Assembly (NCBI GenBank): GCA_016207095.1
Contig: JACQQF010000102.1
Location: forward strand, 1 to 39,836
DNA from: Candidatus Methylomirabilota bacterium
GTDB lineage: Bacteria > Methylomirabilota > Methylomirabilia > Methylomirabilales > Methylomirabilaceae
DNA length: 39,836 nucleotides
Direction: 5' to 3'
Shown: positions 31,060 through 39,836 of the stretch, piece by piece
Numbering within the stretch: position 1 is the stretch's first letter
Layout of the letters: each line of letters begins with the position of its first letter
Notes under the pieces: generated by a model
Databases searched by the model: none
What the model was told of the DNA's origin: nothing
Seen by the model: the letters and a program-made list of their open reading frames with translations, nothing else
Position numbers and translations under genes: made by a program

Positions 31060-31304
31060 GTCTCCTCCATCACGTCGGTCGATTGAGCCCACGGATCATC
31101 GCGGATGTTACCATATCTCGAATGTTCGGGACATCGTAAAATGCAGCCCCCGTGATGCGCTCAGTGAGAGCACCAACAACGGTTCGACTCTCCCCCACAA
31201 AAAATGCGCCTCCCCCCTTACGAGTCAAGCCAACCACCCCCAGCCGCACTTTTCCCGTGCATTTCCCTCTTCCTGAAGCTATAGTGAGTCGGGAGGTTCT
31301 GTTG

Positions 31305-32390
31305 ATGTCTCAGCGGCGTAGGCCCCTCCTGGGACCCCTCGTAGCTGCTCTCGCGCTTGTCGCGTTCGCTGGTAGCGGCTCGACGATCTCTCTTGCGGGC
31401 GCCGCAGGCGGGGCACGGTCGGGGGGAGGTGGGCGCGGTGGCGTCCATGTCGGGGCCACCTCGACTGGACGTAGCCTGCTCGGTCCCCGCAGCCCTGCTG
31501 TCCACACCGGTTTCGTCGGCGGATTCCGTGGGGGTGTGGGTCATCACCGCCACCATGGCTTCGGTCGCCCCGCGATTCACCACCCGTTCCGAACCCCGTC
31601 CCACGGCCTTCATCGATTTCACCGCCGTTCGTCCGTCATCTTCAATCTGGGCGGGTTCGTGTACCCTCCCTATTATTCCTATCCACCGTACTATTCACCC
31701 ATTCCATACTACCCCTCATACCCAGCCTTTTCGGTCCCATATGATCCTGGCTATTCCGCCATGAACGTCCCATACCCGTATAACGATTCCACTGGAGTAT
31801 ATCCACAGACCAACCAAGGCAACGTGCAGGTCTACACTGCTCCACCCGAGCCGCCTCCGGCCCCACCTCACCAACCCACGCCAACGCTGGAGCATTCATC
31901 CCCACCACTGCCCCTCGACGATGGGTCGTTGCACCTCGAGGTCAGTCCACCCGAGGCCAAGGTCCTCCTCGATAACCGGTACCTGGGAGAGGCGCACGAG
32001 CTGAGGAATATCGCGGAGATCACCGCATCCGCCGGCAGGCACCTTCTCGAAATCCGCGCAGACACGGAGAGAACCTTTACAGAGGTGGTGGTCTCCCCGC
32101 GCAAGGTTACGTCGATCCGGTGGGCGCTCACCCCGTCGCCGGTGGCTCCCGGCGCCCTTGGGCCGGAAGGGGGGCGGTTGCGCGTGCAGGTCGCCCCGCT
32201 TGGCGCGGCCATCTACGTTGATGGGGCCTTTTCGGCCGTCGCCCAGTTCGCCCACCCGCCCTCGCTCAGCGTATCCCCCGGCCGTCATCACGTTCAAGTG
32301 GTCTTGCCCGGTTACAAGGCGTACTCGACCGACGTCATCGTGTCAGAAAGCAGCGAGGTCGTCGTGGAGGTGCAGTTGGCCCGCGAGTAA
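31305..32390 (+). CDS. exported PEGA-domain protein
   Basis: A protein of about 361 aa: a signal peptide, a Gly/Arg/His-rich stretch (GGFRGGVGHHRHHGFG), a Pro/Tyr-rich low-complexity linker (YPPYYSYPPYYSPIPYYPSY), and two C-terminal PEGA domains (about GSLHLEVSPPEAKVLLDNRY and GRLRVQVAPLGAAIYVDGAF). PEGA domains are small beta-sandwich modules attached to surface or S-layer proteins. The start at ATG 31305 follows GGGAGG by 8 nt. It may be displayed on the outside or attached to the envelope, in line with the neighbouring tryptophan-repeat lipoprotein. Confidence 0.82.
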   Translation: MSQRRRPLLGPLVAALALVAFAGSGSTISLAGAAGGARSGGGGRGGVHVGATSTGRSLLGPRSPAVHTGFVGGFRGGVGHHRHHGFGRPAIHHPFRTPSHGLHRFHRRSSVIFNLGGFVYPPYYSYPPYYSPIPYYPSYPAFSVPYDPGYSAMNVPYPYNDSTGVYPQTNQGNVQVYTAPPEPPPAPPHQPTPTLEHSSPPLPLDDGSLHLEVSPPEAKVLLDNRYLGEAHELRNIAEITASAGRHLLEIRADTERTFTEVVVSPRKVTSIRWALTPSPVAPGALGPEGGRLRVQVAPLGAAIYVDGAFSAVAQFAHPPSLSVSPGRHHVQVVLPGYKAYSTDVIVSESSEVVVEVQLARE

Positions 32391-32484
32391 CCGGAAGAGT
32401 CGACCCCCGGAATCCTCACGCGAATCTCTCATCCTCTTTCGCATACCCACAAGGCAGGGCTCAACCGGCCACGGAGAGAAATAG

Positions 32485-33471
32485 TTGAAGCAACGCGGGC
32501 TCGGCATCAGCGGACTTGCTGTGTCACCTCTCGGATTAGGGTGCATGGGCATGTCCGAATTTTACGGACCTGGCGACGAGCAGGAATCGATCGCCACGCT
32601 CCACCGGGCGCTGGACCTCGGGGTGACCTTCCTTGACACCGCCGATGTCTACGGCATCGGCCAAAATGAGGAGTTGGTCGGAAAGGTGATTCGCGGGCGT
32701 CGCCAGGAGGTCGCGCTCGCCACGAAGTTCGGCATTGCCCGTGATATGAACGGCAACTTCCTCGGCGTCGATGGACGACCAGAGTATGTCCGGCAGGCGT
32801 GCGACGCCAGCCTTCGACGCCTGGGAGTGGAGCAGATCGACCTCTACTACCAGCATCGCGTCGACCCTGACACGCCCATCGAGGAGACCGTGGGCGCAAT
32901 GGCTGAGCTCGTGCAGGCAGGGAAGGTGCGCTACCTGGGGCTCTCCGAGGCAGGGCCCGCGACGATCCGCCGCGCCTCCGCAACGCATCCGATCGCCGCG
33001 CTGCAGACTGAGTACTCGCTGTGGAGCCGAGAACCTGAGGAGGAGATCATCCCGACCTGCCGGGCACTCGGCATCGGCTTCGTGGCCTACAGCCCGCTCG
33101 GTCGTGGATTTCTGACCGGTCAGATCAGGCGGATCGAGGATCTCGCCCCAGACGACTGGCGGCGCACGTCGCCCCGATTCCAGGGGGAGAATTTCCAGCG
33201 AAACCTCGACTTGGTGGAACGGATCCGCGAGATGGCCACACAGAAGGGGTGCACCCCATCCCAACTTGCGCTGGCCTGGCTCCTCGCGCAGGGCGAGGAC
33301 ATCGTCCCGATCCCGGGGACAAAGCGACGGGCATACCTGGAGGAGAACGTGGGTGCGCTCGGGATCACCCTGACGGAGAACGACCTCGCTCAGATCGCCG
33401 AGGTCGCGCCGCACGGAGTGGCGGCCGGTGCGCGCTACCCGGAACGGGCAATGCAGGCAGTGAATCGTTAA
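32485..33471 (+). CDS. aldo/keto reductase
   Basis: The 328-aa enzyme is an NADPH-dependent aldo/keto reductase of the AKR13/YhdN-like group. The tetrad is visible: Asp51 and Tyr56 (FLDTADVYG), Lys81 (ATKFG), and His124 (YYQHRVD). The NADP-binding C-terminal part has [19 protein letters not shown] (here VPIPGTKRR). The start is a TTG preceded by GGAGAG. It reduces aldehydes or ketones; exact substrate unknown. The strong terminator at 33516-33545 follows 45 nt past the stop. Confidence 0.93.
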   Translation: MKQRGLGISGLAVSPLGLGCMGMSEFYGPGDEQESIATLHRALDLGVTFLDTADVYGIGQNEELVGKVIRGRRQEVALATKFGIARDMNGNFLGVDGRPEYVRQACDASLRRLGVEQIDLYYQHRVDPDTPIEETVGAMAELVQAGKVRYLGLSEAGPATIRRASATHPIAALQTEYSLWSREPEEEIIPTCRALGIGFVAYSPLGRGFLTGQIRRIEDLAPDDWRRTSPRFQGENFQRNLDLVERIREMATQKGCTPSQLALAWLLAQGEDIVPIPGTKRRAYLEENVGALGITLTENDLAQIAEVAPHGVAAGARYPERAMQAVNR

Positions 33472-33515
33472 CTCACAACAGGAACACCATCTAAGATTCT
33501 CTGCACCAGAAAGAA

Positions 33516-33545
33516 AAATCCCCTGGCCTGTCGGCCGGGGGATTT
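33516..33545. terminator. bidirectional intrinsic terminator
   Basis: A 13-bp stem (AAATCCCCTGGCC with its complement, one G-U) and a 4-nt loop TGTC. The A-run on the left and T-run on the right let it terminate the aldo/keto reductase transcript on the plus strand and the aconitase/peptide transcript on the minus strand. Confidence 0.8.
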
Positions 33546-33591
33546 GAGGTATTAGCTCAACGCTGCGCCCGCGCCGCGGGTCCTATTTCTT

Positions 33592-33678
33592 TCAGGTTGA
33601 TCCTAGCTTGTGGGTGACCAAGTAAGTCACGGCACCGACCAGTGCTAACCCACCAAGCCAGATAAGTAGGCTATCCAT
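33592..33678 (-). CDS. 28-aa membrane peptide coupled to aconitase
   Basis: A short frame encodes MDSLLIWLGGLALVGAVTYL followed by VTHKLGST: one hydrophobic helix with a polar, basic C-terminus. AGGAG overlaps the aconitase stop codon (TAGGAG) and lies 6 nt before the ATG, so ribosomes finishing aconitase are well placed to start it. The bidirectional terminator follows at 33516-33545, closing the transcript. I do not recognise a family; short single-span peptides of this type are usually missed by gene callers. Confidence 0.6.
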   Translation of the reverse strand: MDSLLIWLGGLALVGAVTYLVTHKLGST

Positions 33679-33687
33679 CGCAATCTC

Positions 33688-35616
33688 CTATGCCGCAGCT
33701 TTCTTCGTGTAGTTCAACATCCCACCGGCCAGGAGGATATCCACCTCACGACGGGTGAGGTCGTGCTTGACCCTGAACTCCGTCCCCTTAGTCAGATTCT
33801 TGACGACGAGCTGCTGGCCCCCTCGAATCTGCTCCGCAACCCTCTCGATCCGAAGCTGATCCCCCTGGCCGATGGCATCGTGCTCCTTTTCATCGACGAA
33901 GATCAAGGGAAGGATCCCGAAATTGATCAGGTTGGCCCGGTGAATGCGGGCGAACGACTTGACGATGGCCCCTTTGAGGCCGAGGTACATCGGCGCGAGG
34001 GCAGCGTGCTCTCGGCTCGAGCCCTGGCCATAGTTGCTTCCACCGATCACGAAGCCGCCGCCCTTCTCCTTCGCCCGCTTGGGAAAGTCCGCATCGACCC
34101 TGCTGAAGGCATACTCGGAGATGGCCGGGATGTTGCTGCGCAGGGGCAAGACCTTGGAGCCGGCCGGCAGGATATGGTCGGTCGTGATATTGTCGCCCAT
34201 CTTCAAGAGGATCTCCCCCTCGATGGTCGAGGGCAGCTCTTTCCTAACCGGGACCGGCTTGATATTGGGGCCTCGAACGATCTCGACCTGCTCAGGATTC
34301 GGCGACGGCGGGACGATCAGGTTATCGTCCAGGATGAACTTCTCCGGCGGGGCGATGTTGACGGGGTGCCCGAGCCGCTTTGGATGGACGATCTCGCCGG
34401 CCAGCGCTGAGGCAGCGCAGACCTCCGGGCTCGCCAAATAGACCTTGTCGTTGGCGTTGCCGCTCCGTCCCTCGAAGTTCCGATTGAAACTCCGCAGGGA
34501 CGCGGTCCCGCTGGCCGGGACCTGACCCATACCGATGCAGGGGCCGCAGGCCGACTCTAGGATCCGCCCGCCGGCCGCAATGAGATCGGCCAGTGCCCCA
34601 TTCGAGGCAATCATAGTGTAGACCTGCTTGGAGCCGGGCGTGACGGTGAAGCTGATGTCGGGGTGGACCGTCTTCCCCTTCAGCATCGTGGCGACGGTCA
34701 TCAGGTCCCGGAATGAGGAGTTGGTGCAGCTTCCGACGCAAACCTGGGACAGCTTCGTCCCCTCCACCTCGGAGACCGGAACGACGTTGTCGGGGCTTGA
34801 CGGCCGGGCGATCATCGGTTCGAGCGTATCCAGGTTGATCTCAAGCACCTCGTCGTACGCGGCGTCCGGATCGGCCCCGACGGGGACCCAACTTTTTTCC
34901 CGCCCCTGGGATTTCAAGTAGAGACGCGTCTGCTCGTCGCTGGGAAAGATGGATGTCGTGGCACCCAGCTCGGCCCCCATGTTAGTGATGGTGGCCCGCT
35001 CCGGCACCGTGAGGTGTTTCACCCCTTCCCCGCCATACTCCAAGATCTTCCCCACGCCCCCCTTGACCGTCAGCCGCCTCAACACCTCCAGGATGATGTC
35101 CTTGGCGGCGACCCATGGGCGCAGCCGGCCGTTGAGTCGAACCAGCAAGACCTTCGGCATGGGGAAATAGAAGGGGCCGCCACCCATGGCGACGGCCACA
35201 TCCAGGCCGCCGGCCCCGATGGCAATCATCCCGAGGCCGCCGCAGGTCGGTGTGTGACTGTCGGAACCCAGCATCGTCTGGCCCGGCACACTGAACCGTT
35301 CCAGGTGCACCTGATGGCAGATCCCGTTCCCCGGACGCGAGAAGTAGATGCCGTACTTGGCGGCGATGCTCTGCAGGAACCGGTGATCGTCGGCGTTCTC
35401 GAAACCGGTCTGGAGCATGTTGTGATCGACATAGCTGACGGATAGTTTGGTCTTGATCCGCGGGACGCCCATCGCCTCGAACTGGAGGTAGGCCATCGTC
35501 CCGGTCGCATCCTGGGTGAGGGTCTGATCTATCCGGATCGCGACCTCTTTCCCGGCAACTAACTCCCCGGCGACCTTGTGTGCCTCGAAGATCTTGTGAA
35601 CCAGGTTCATGCCCAT
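33688..35616 (-). CDS. acn: aconitate hydratase
   Basis: The 642-aa enzyme isomerises citrate to isocitrate in the TCA cycle. The three Fe-S cysteines are visible: C297 (VGSCTNSS) and C357/C360 (ACGPCIGMG). Other family motifs are GSDSHTPTCGGLG near residue 117, and the swivel domain with GDNITTDHILPAG and GGSNYGQGSSREHAAL. The length (about 640 aa) fits the compact aconitase type rather than the 890-aa AcnA. AGGGTGAG lies upstream of the ATG at 35616. A 28-aa peptide follows with its Shine-Dalgarno on the stop codon. Confidence 0.95.
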   Translation of the reverse strand: MGMNLVHKIFEAHKVAGELVAGKEVAIRIDQTLTQDATGTMAYLQFEAMGVPRIKTKLSVSYVDHNMLQTGFENADDHRFLQSIAAKYGIYFSRPGNGICHQVHLERFSVPGQTMLGSDSHTPTCGGLGMIAIGAGGLDVAVAMGGGPFYFPMPKVLLVRLNGRLRPWVAAKDIILEVLRRLTVKGGVGKILEYGGEGVKHLTVPERATITNMGAELGATTSIFPSDEQTRLYLKSQGREKSWVPVGADPDAAYDEVLEINLDTLEPMIARPSSPDNVVPVSEVEGTKLSQVCVGSCTNSSFRDLMTVATMLKGKTVHPDISFTVTPGSKQVYTMIASNGALADLIAAGGRILESACGPCIGMGQVPASGTASLRSFNRNFEGRSGNANDKVYLASPEVCAASALAGEIVHPKRLGHPVNIAPPEKFILDDNLIVPPSPNPEQVEIVRGPNIKPVPVRKELPSTIEGEILLKMGDNITTDHILPAGSKVLPLRSNIPAISEYAFSRVDADFPKRAKEKGGGFVIGGSNYGQGSSREHAALAPMYLGLKGAIVKSFARIHRANLINFGILPLIFVDEKEHDAIGQGDQLRIERVAEQIRGGQQLVVKNLTKGTEFRVKHDLTRREVDILLAGGMLNYTKKAAA

Positions 35617-35793
35617 CGCTCACCCTTTCATCTATTCTCTGGCTTTATGCATGACGATCGATCTGCGGCAGCGGAAGACAGGGGGAGAGATCAACCGTGC
35701 GAGCACGACACATCCATTCTAGTCGAAACCCTCTAAATGGTCAATAAAAATGCCTCAGCGGCTGGTGTCATGCCCTCAGTCCTGTGGGGAGTT

Positions 35794-37023
35794 TCAGGAC
35801 CGAAAACTGAATGCTGGATCGAGAGGGGGCAGGGGAGCGCCGAAGAACAGCCGCCGCTGCACCAGGGGCAGGAGCGGCGAGTGGAGCAGCAGCGGCAGGA
35901 CCTTCGGAATCAGCCAACTGATCAGCGGGTTGCCGCCGGACTGCGAGAGCAGCACGCGCTGGGCACCAAGCTGGAAACGGTGCAGGGTGCGCACGTCCCC
36001 CTCGCGCAACTGCTGGACCTTGGCGAGGTCCTCGTGGGCGATCGGTCCATGGCCGAGAAGGGGATAGATCTCCTGGGCGGCGACCGCGGCCGTCGCGAGC
36101 GCGACGTTGACGCCGATCGCCCCGGCCGGGCTCATCGTGTGAGCCGCGTCACCGATCAGCAGCATCCCATCGCGCGCCCAGTCCTCGACCAGCAGGATCA
36201 GGCCTTGCAGCGGGAAGAACGGGGTGAAGTCGCGCAGGCTGTCGGCGAAGCCCGCAAGCACCGGATCGAGGCGCCGCACGCGGTCGGCCACCGCGGCGAC
36301 GCCGACTTCCCGCCACCGCCGCCACTCGTCCTTGGGCAGAAGGATGCCGACCTGAATCTGGCGCGGGTATTTCGGCAGCATGAGGCACTGGAACTCCTGC
36401 CCCAGCGAGAAGTAGATCGTGTTGGGCCAGTCAGGCGGCTGCTCCACGACGAACCAGATGACGTCAAAGTCGTAGTGCTCGTACTCGACGGCGAAATGCC
36501 CCAGCCTGCGCACCTGCGAGAACCGCCCGTCGGCCCCCACCACCACGTCGGCCCGGACCTCGAATGGCTCCTTGCCGTGCCGCTTGCCGCCGACACCCAC
36601 CACCTTGCCGTCTTCCTCGATCAGGCCGGCGACCCGCGCGCCCATCCAGCATTGAAAGCTGGAGAATGGTTCCGCCTTCCTGAGCAGAGCCTGCAGGAAA
36701 ATCGGCTGCGGCATCCAGATGGCATACGGATACTCCGGCACAATGGTGGCAAAGGAGAACTCGCCGGCCTTCCGGCCGTTCACCCGGACGATCCCCTCGG
36801 TCAAGGTCGAGTGCGGCTGGTCGAGGATGTAGTCGAGCAGGCCAAGCTCGTCGAGCAGGTGGGCCGTGCTCGGCTGCAGGACCTCGCCGCGAAACTCCCG
36901 ATCGAAGGTCTCATGTCCCTCCAGGACGATGACCTCCACCCCGCGCTTCGCGAGCAACAAGCTCAGCATCAGTCCCCCCGGCCCACCCCCCACCACACAC
37001 ACACTGGTACGTGCACGAATCAT
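35794..37023 (-). CDS. FAD-dependent monooxygenase (PHBH fold)
   Basis: The 409-aa protein is a group A flavin monooxygenase. It has the dinucleotide-binding GGGPGG (12-17) with LEGHE at the end of strand 2, the DG motif (VVVGADGRFSQVRRL), and the FAD-ribityl motif GDAAHTMSPAGAIGVN. These enzymes hydroxylate aromatic or polyketide substrates, epoxidise, or act as halogenase-like oxidases. The C-terminal third (LLSQSGGNPLISWLIPKVLP) is hydrophobic and may associate with the membrane. It lies 30 nt after the DksA/TraR-type gene, so co-transcribed with it and recD2, which gives no hint of a substrate. Confidence 0.9.
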   Translation of the reverse strand: MIRARTSVCVVGGGPGGLMLSLLLAKRGVEVIVLEGHETFDREFRGEVLQPSTAHLLDELGLLDYILDQPHSTLTEGIVRVNGRKAGEFSFATIVPEYPYAIWMPQPIFLQALLRKAEPFSSFQCWMGARVAGLIEEDGKVVGVGGKRHGKEPFEVRADVVVGADGRFSQVRRLGHFAVEYEHYDFDVIWFVVEQPPDWPNTIYFSLGQEFQCLMLPKYPRQIQVGILLPKDEWRRWREVGVAAVADRVRRLDPVLAGFADSLRDFTPFFPLQGLILLVEDWARDGMLLIGDAAHTMSPAGAIGVNVALATAAVAAQEIYPLLGHGPIAHEDLAKVQQLREGDVRTLHRFQLGAQRVLLSQSGGNPLISWLIPKVLPLLLHSPLLPLVQRRLFFGAPLPPLDPAFSFRS

Positions 37024-37053
37024 CCATGTCCCCTTGGAGACCGACAGCTTTAC

Positions 37054-37446
37054 TCAGCTCGTAGGTCGTTCTCTCTGCTCCTCCCACTCCTCTTGGCACC
37101 CGGCGCACCGCTGCGCGAAGGGCAAGGCCCTCAATCGGGCCAGAGCGATCTCCTCGTGACACGAGACACAGCGGCCATACGTGCCGGCCTTGTGCCGCCC
37201 GATCGCCGCATCGATCTGGGTCAGGAGCTGCTCCTGCTGCTGAACCACAACGAGGGTCAGACTTCCCTCGGGCGCCGCGCCCCACCCGTGAGATCCTGGC
37301 GCGTCTCGAGATTGGAACTCCTCCTGCCGCTCGGCCAGCGACCGGCGAATCTGCGACAAGAGCTCCTGCCGCCGATCCGTCAGGAGGACCAGCAGTTGCG
37401 CGTTTCTGGCCTCTGGCTCCGTTCCTTTCACGCGTCGCACCGTCAC
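37054..37446 (-). CDS. DksA/TraR-type zinc finger protein
   Basis: The 130-aa protein has the DksA/TraR C4 zinc finger at the C-terminus (C93-x2-C96 ... C114-x2-C117 in YGRCVSCHEEIALARLRALP and FAQRCAGC) preceded by a helical coiled coil (about 14-85), the architecture of RNA polymerase secondary-channel regulators. The acidic DxxDxA tip of E. coli DksA is not obvious here. The GTG start overlaps the recD2 stop codon (GTGA), showing translational coupling. It may modulate transcription under stress together with the repair helicase upstream. Shorter than E. coli DksA (151 aa). Confidence 0.85.
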   Translation of the reverse strand: MTVRRVKGTEPEARNAQLLVLLTDRRQELLSQIRRSLAERQEEFQSRDAPGSHGWGAAPEGSLTLVVVQQQEQLLTQIDAAIGRHKAGTYGRCVSCHEEIALARLRALPFAQRCAGCQEEWEEQRERPTS

Positions 37447-39650
37447 CGTTCACCTGTGCCAACGGACCCCGGCTCCCGACTCGCTCGTTGCAGCCGGCGG
37501 GCGAGTCCGGTGTAGCGGAGCTGAATCTTCTGGTTCTTCACCGCAATCGCGACCGCCTTTTTGGTCCCCACAAGGACGGCCAGCCGCTTGCCGCGGGTGA
37601 TGGCGGTATACAGCAGGTTCCGTTGAAGCATGACGTAGTGGGCGGTGTGCACCGGGATAATCACAGCCGGGTACTCGCTTCCCTGGCTCTTGTGGACGGT
37701 GACGGCATAGGCGAGGACCAGCTCGTCCAGCTCAGTGAAGTCGTAGGTGACGTGGCGGTCGTCAAACCGGACCGTGACCTCCCGCTCTTCCAGGTCGAGC
37801 TTGGCGATTCTGCCGATGTCGCCGTTGTACACGTCCTTCCCATAGTTGTTTCGCGTCTGCATCACCCGGTCACCGAGCCGGTAGAGACGACCGCCCCGGA
37901 GTAGCTCCGGTCCAGACGGGTTCAGAAGCGCCTGGAGCGCTTGATTGAGCTGCATGGCGCCGATCGGCCCTTTCTGCATCGGGCTTAAGATCTGTAACTC
38001 CTCCATCGGGTCCACCCGGTGCCGCTTTGGCAGGCCGTGTGCTGCAAGCTCCAGGATGGCCGCCTGGACCTCCTGGGCCTCCTCCTTGGCGAAGAGATAA
38101 CAGTCGCTCCGCTCCTTGCCCTCCCACTCGGCACAGACCGGAAACTCCCCCCGATTGATCCGGTGGGCGTTGACGACGATCTGGCTCTCCCGGGCCTGCC
38201 GAAATATCTCGGTCAGGCAGATCACCTTGACCAGGCCCGACGCAATGATGTCGCGCAGGACTGCGCCCGGCCCGACGGATGGAAGTTGGTCCACATCACC
38301 GACCAGGATCAAGCCGGCTATCGACGGGATCGCTTTCAGGAGCGAATTCATCAAGACGATATCTACCATCGATGCCTCATCCACGATCACCAGATCAGCC
38401 TCCAGCGGCCGCTGCTGGTCCCGCTTGAACCTGCCTTCCCTGGGGCTGAATTCAAGGAGGCGATGGACGGTCTTGGCCTCCCGACCCGTCGCCTCGCTCA
38501 TCCGTTTTGCCGCTCGCCCCGTCGGAGAGCAGAGAACGATTTTTCGCTGCTTCTTCTCCAGGATCTGGATGATGCACTTCAAAATGGTCGTCTTGCCGGT
38601 GCCGGGACCGCCGGTGATGACCAGCAGTTTCCGTTGGAGAGCTTGGCGAATCGCCTCCTTCTGCTCCTCCGCGAGGGGAAGTCGGTTAGCCTGTTCCACC
38701 CAGAGGATAGCCCGTTCGATGTCGATGTCGGCGGGCGGGGCCCCGCCTTCGGCCAGCGCAAGCAGCGATCGGGCGACCCCTTCCTCAGCGGCATGGAGGG
38801 ACGCCAGATAGACCGCCACTCCCTCCGGCCCTTCATGGCAGACGACTCGCTTCTCCTGCCTGAGCCGCTCGATCGCCTGAGTCACCAATACCGCCTCCAC
38901 CTCCAGGATCGTGGCGCTTTCTTTCACGAGCCCATCGAACGGGAAGTAGACATGCCCTTCCTCAGCAAGCTCGTTCAGGACATGGATGACACCGGCCTCG
39001 ACCCGCAGCGGCGATTGCTGGTCAACCCCAAGGGCTTGGGCGATCCGGTCTGCCGTTTTGAACCCGATCCCGTAGATGTCCTGCGCCAGCCGATAGGGGT
39101 TCTCCTGCACCACAGCGATGGAGGATTTCCCGTAGGTCTTGAAGATCTTCGCGGCATAGGCCGAGGAGACTCCATGCCCCTGGAGGAAGATCATCACACC
39201 CCGTATTTCTTTTTGCTCTTCCCAGGCCGTCCGGATTCGCTGGAGTCGGACCTCGCCGATCCCGTCCACCGTGAGTAGGCGCGACGACTCTTCCTGGACG
39301 ATGCGCAGGGTCTCAGCGCCGAAGGCTTCCACCAACCTTCTGGCGAAGACCGGACCGATCCCTTTGATCAGGCCGGAACCGAGATACTTCTCGATGCCGG
39401 CCACCGTGGCGGGGGTGATGGTCTCGAACGACTCGACCTTAAACTGCTCGCCGTACTTGCCGTGAAGGGTCCACTCGCCGGTCAGCTTGAGGGTCTCCCC
39501 CGGGGTCACGGACGGGAGGTTCCCCACGATGGTCGCCAGCTCGCGCCGCCCAGGCACCTGGAGCCTGGCCACCACGTAGTGGTTCTCTTCGTTGACATAG
39601 GTGATCCGCTCCAGGGTTCCCTGGAGCATGGTGTATGTTCGAACGGCCAT
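37443..39650 (-). CDS. recD2: RecD2-type ATP-dependent 5'-3' DNA helicase
   Basis: About 735 aa. N-terminal OB-type region (LQGTLERITYVNEENHYVVA), helix-hairpin-helix repeats (LIKGIGPVFARRLVEAFG; DIYGIGFKTADRIAQALG), then the SF1B helicase: Walker A GGPGTGKT (347-354), Walker B LVIVDEASMVD, and late motifs RQARESQIVVNAHRINRG and LAYAVTVHKSQGSEYPAVII, AITRGKRLAVLVG. This is the RecD2 type, which works without RecBC in genome maintenance. I chose the ATG at 39650; an in-frame ATG at 39701 would add 17 unconserved residues. It is the first gene of the recD2-dksA-like-monooxygenase operon. Confidence 0.93.
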   Translation of the reverse strand: MAVRTYTMLQGTLERITYVNEENHYVVARLQVPGRRELATIVGNLPSVTPGETLKLTGEWTLHGKYGEQFKVESFETITPATVAGIEKYLGSGLIKGIGPVFARRLVEAFGAETLRIVQEESSRLLTVDGIGEVRLQRIRTAWEEQKEIRGVMIFLQGHGVSSAYAAKIFKTYGKSSIAVVQENPYRLAQDIYGIGFKTADRIAQALGVDQQSPLRVEAGVIHVLNELAEEGHVYFPFDGLVKESATILEVEAVLVTQAIERLRQEKRVVCHEGPEGVAVYLASLHAAEEGVARSLLALAEGGAPPADIDIERAILWVEQANRLPLAEEQKEAIRQALQRKLLVITGGPGTGKTTILKCIIQILEKKQRKIVLCSPTGRAAKRMSEATGREAKTVHRLLEFSPREGRFKRDQQRPLEADLVIVDEASMVDIVLMNSLLKAIPSIAGLILVGDVDQLPSVGPGAVLRDIIASGLVKVICLTEIFRQARESQIVVNAHRINRGEFPVCAEWEGKERSDCYLFAKEEAQEVQAAILELAAHGLPKRHRVDPMEELQILSPMQKGPIGAMQLNQALQALLNPSGPELLRGGRLYRLGDRVMQTRNNYGKDVYNGDIGRIAKLDLEEREVTVRFDDRHVTYDFTELDELVLAYAVTVHKSQGSEYPAVIIPVHTAHYVMLQRNLLYTAITRGKRLAVLVGTKKAVAIAVKNQKIQLRYTGLARRLQRASREPGSVGTGER

Positions 39651-39779
39651 AGCGCGCGCTACCTCGGTTGGAGAGTAGCAAGGGGTCGAAGGAGGGGTCA
39701 ACGAAAAACGGCCCCGATTCTCATAACCACGAGAAGGAGACCGGCGGGTACTGTCCTAATCTGAAGAGAATGAACGATG

Positions 39780-39836
39780 TGTCATTGCGAGGACGCGGAG
39801 TGTCCGAAGCAATCCCACCGTTCTTCGCAACCCCAA
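39780..39836. repeat. dispersed-type palindromic repeat (partial)
   Basis: The segment GTCATTGCGAGGACGCGG ... GAAGCAATCCCACC is of the TCATTGCGAG...GAAGCAATC type, a repetitive extragenic element seen in many bacterial genomes. It is cut by the window end. Confidence 0.5.

Noticed and set aside
35737..37515. 592-codon open frame on the plus strand
   Set aside because: Antisense to the FAD monooxygenase, the DksA/TraR-type gene and the end of recD2; no domain, composition typical of a GC-rich shadow frame.
38019..39278. 419-codon open frame on the plus strand
   Set aside because: Lies antisense to recD2; no recognisable motif.
1..39836. CRISPR array
   Set aside because: No series of regularly spaced direct repeats was seen anywhere in the window.

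Overview
The window is GC-rich chromosomal DNA from a Gram-negative-type bacterium. It has lipoprotein signals, a membrane-anchored di-haem peroxidase, SYLF and PEGA envelope proteins, sigma-54 and ECF regulation, and a complete-looking citrate synthase and aconitase. Gene content and style would fit Methylomirabilota (NC10/Rokubacteria) or a similar deep lineage, but nothing here proves the taxon.

Layout. 1-650: remnant of an IS91-type transposase carrying a nonsense codon. 650-5508 (minus): a sigma-54 activator followed by a predicted target set (alpha/beta hydrolase, isochorismatase-type hydrolase, a 37-aa membrane peptide, a one-cysteine thioredoxin, a MOSC protein); a good -24/-12 promoter and two upstream dyads lie between activator and hydrolase. 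5932-11149 (plus): MerR regulator, secreted protein, MauG/CCP-type peroxidase, cupredoxin-like protein, ECF sigma factor, and a DoxX membrane protein fused to a zinc anti-sigma domain. 11420-14263: a decayed mobile block (5'-truncated helicase, small unknown genes, excisionase-like gene) bracketed by 3' halves of two different tRNA genes pointing outward. 14564-15504: a YdcF protein and a small membrane protein. 15811-20886 (minus): a five-gene glycan operon (GT2, epimerase, DegT aminotransferase, methyltransferase, PIG-V-like mannosyltransferase) with a recognisable sigma-70 promoter.

21436-24835: citrate synthase, a cupredoxin-like lipoprotein, a 110-bp inverted-repeat element and glycine oxidase. 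24904-26991: an intact tRNA-Leu(CAA) and a 46-nt copy of its 3' end enclose a 2-kb mini-island with a DUF4258/MqsA-like toxin-antitoxin pair, an integrase stump and a small terminated gene. 27204-29398: an AT-rich promoter with two palindromes drives two overlapping genes, a PD-(D/E)XK-like/winged-helix/AbiEi-like protein and a nucleotidyltransferase. This is the best candidate for an unusual defence or toxin-antitoxin system. 29782-33471: SYLF protein, tryptophan-repeat lipoprotein, PEGA protein, aldo/keto reductase. 33592-39650 (minus): RecD2 helicase, DksA/TraR-type zinc finger protein and FAD monooxygenase in one operon, then aconitase with a 28-aa membrane peptide translationally linked to its end. 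A dispersed-type repeat ends the window.

Functional themes: (1) sigma-54 inducible small-molecule hydrolysis; (2) a periplasmic redox/metal locus with its own sigma/anti-sigma switch; (3) surface glycan synthesis; (4) three tRNA-derived scars of integration carrying toxin-antitoxin or defence-like genes beside housekeeping genes.
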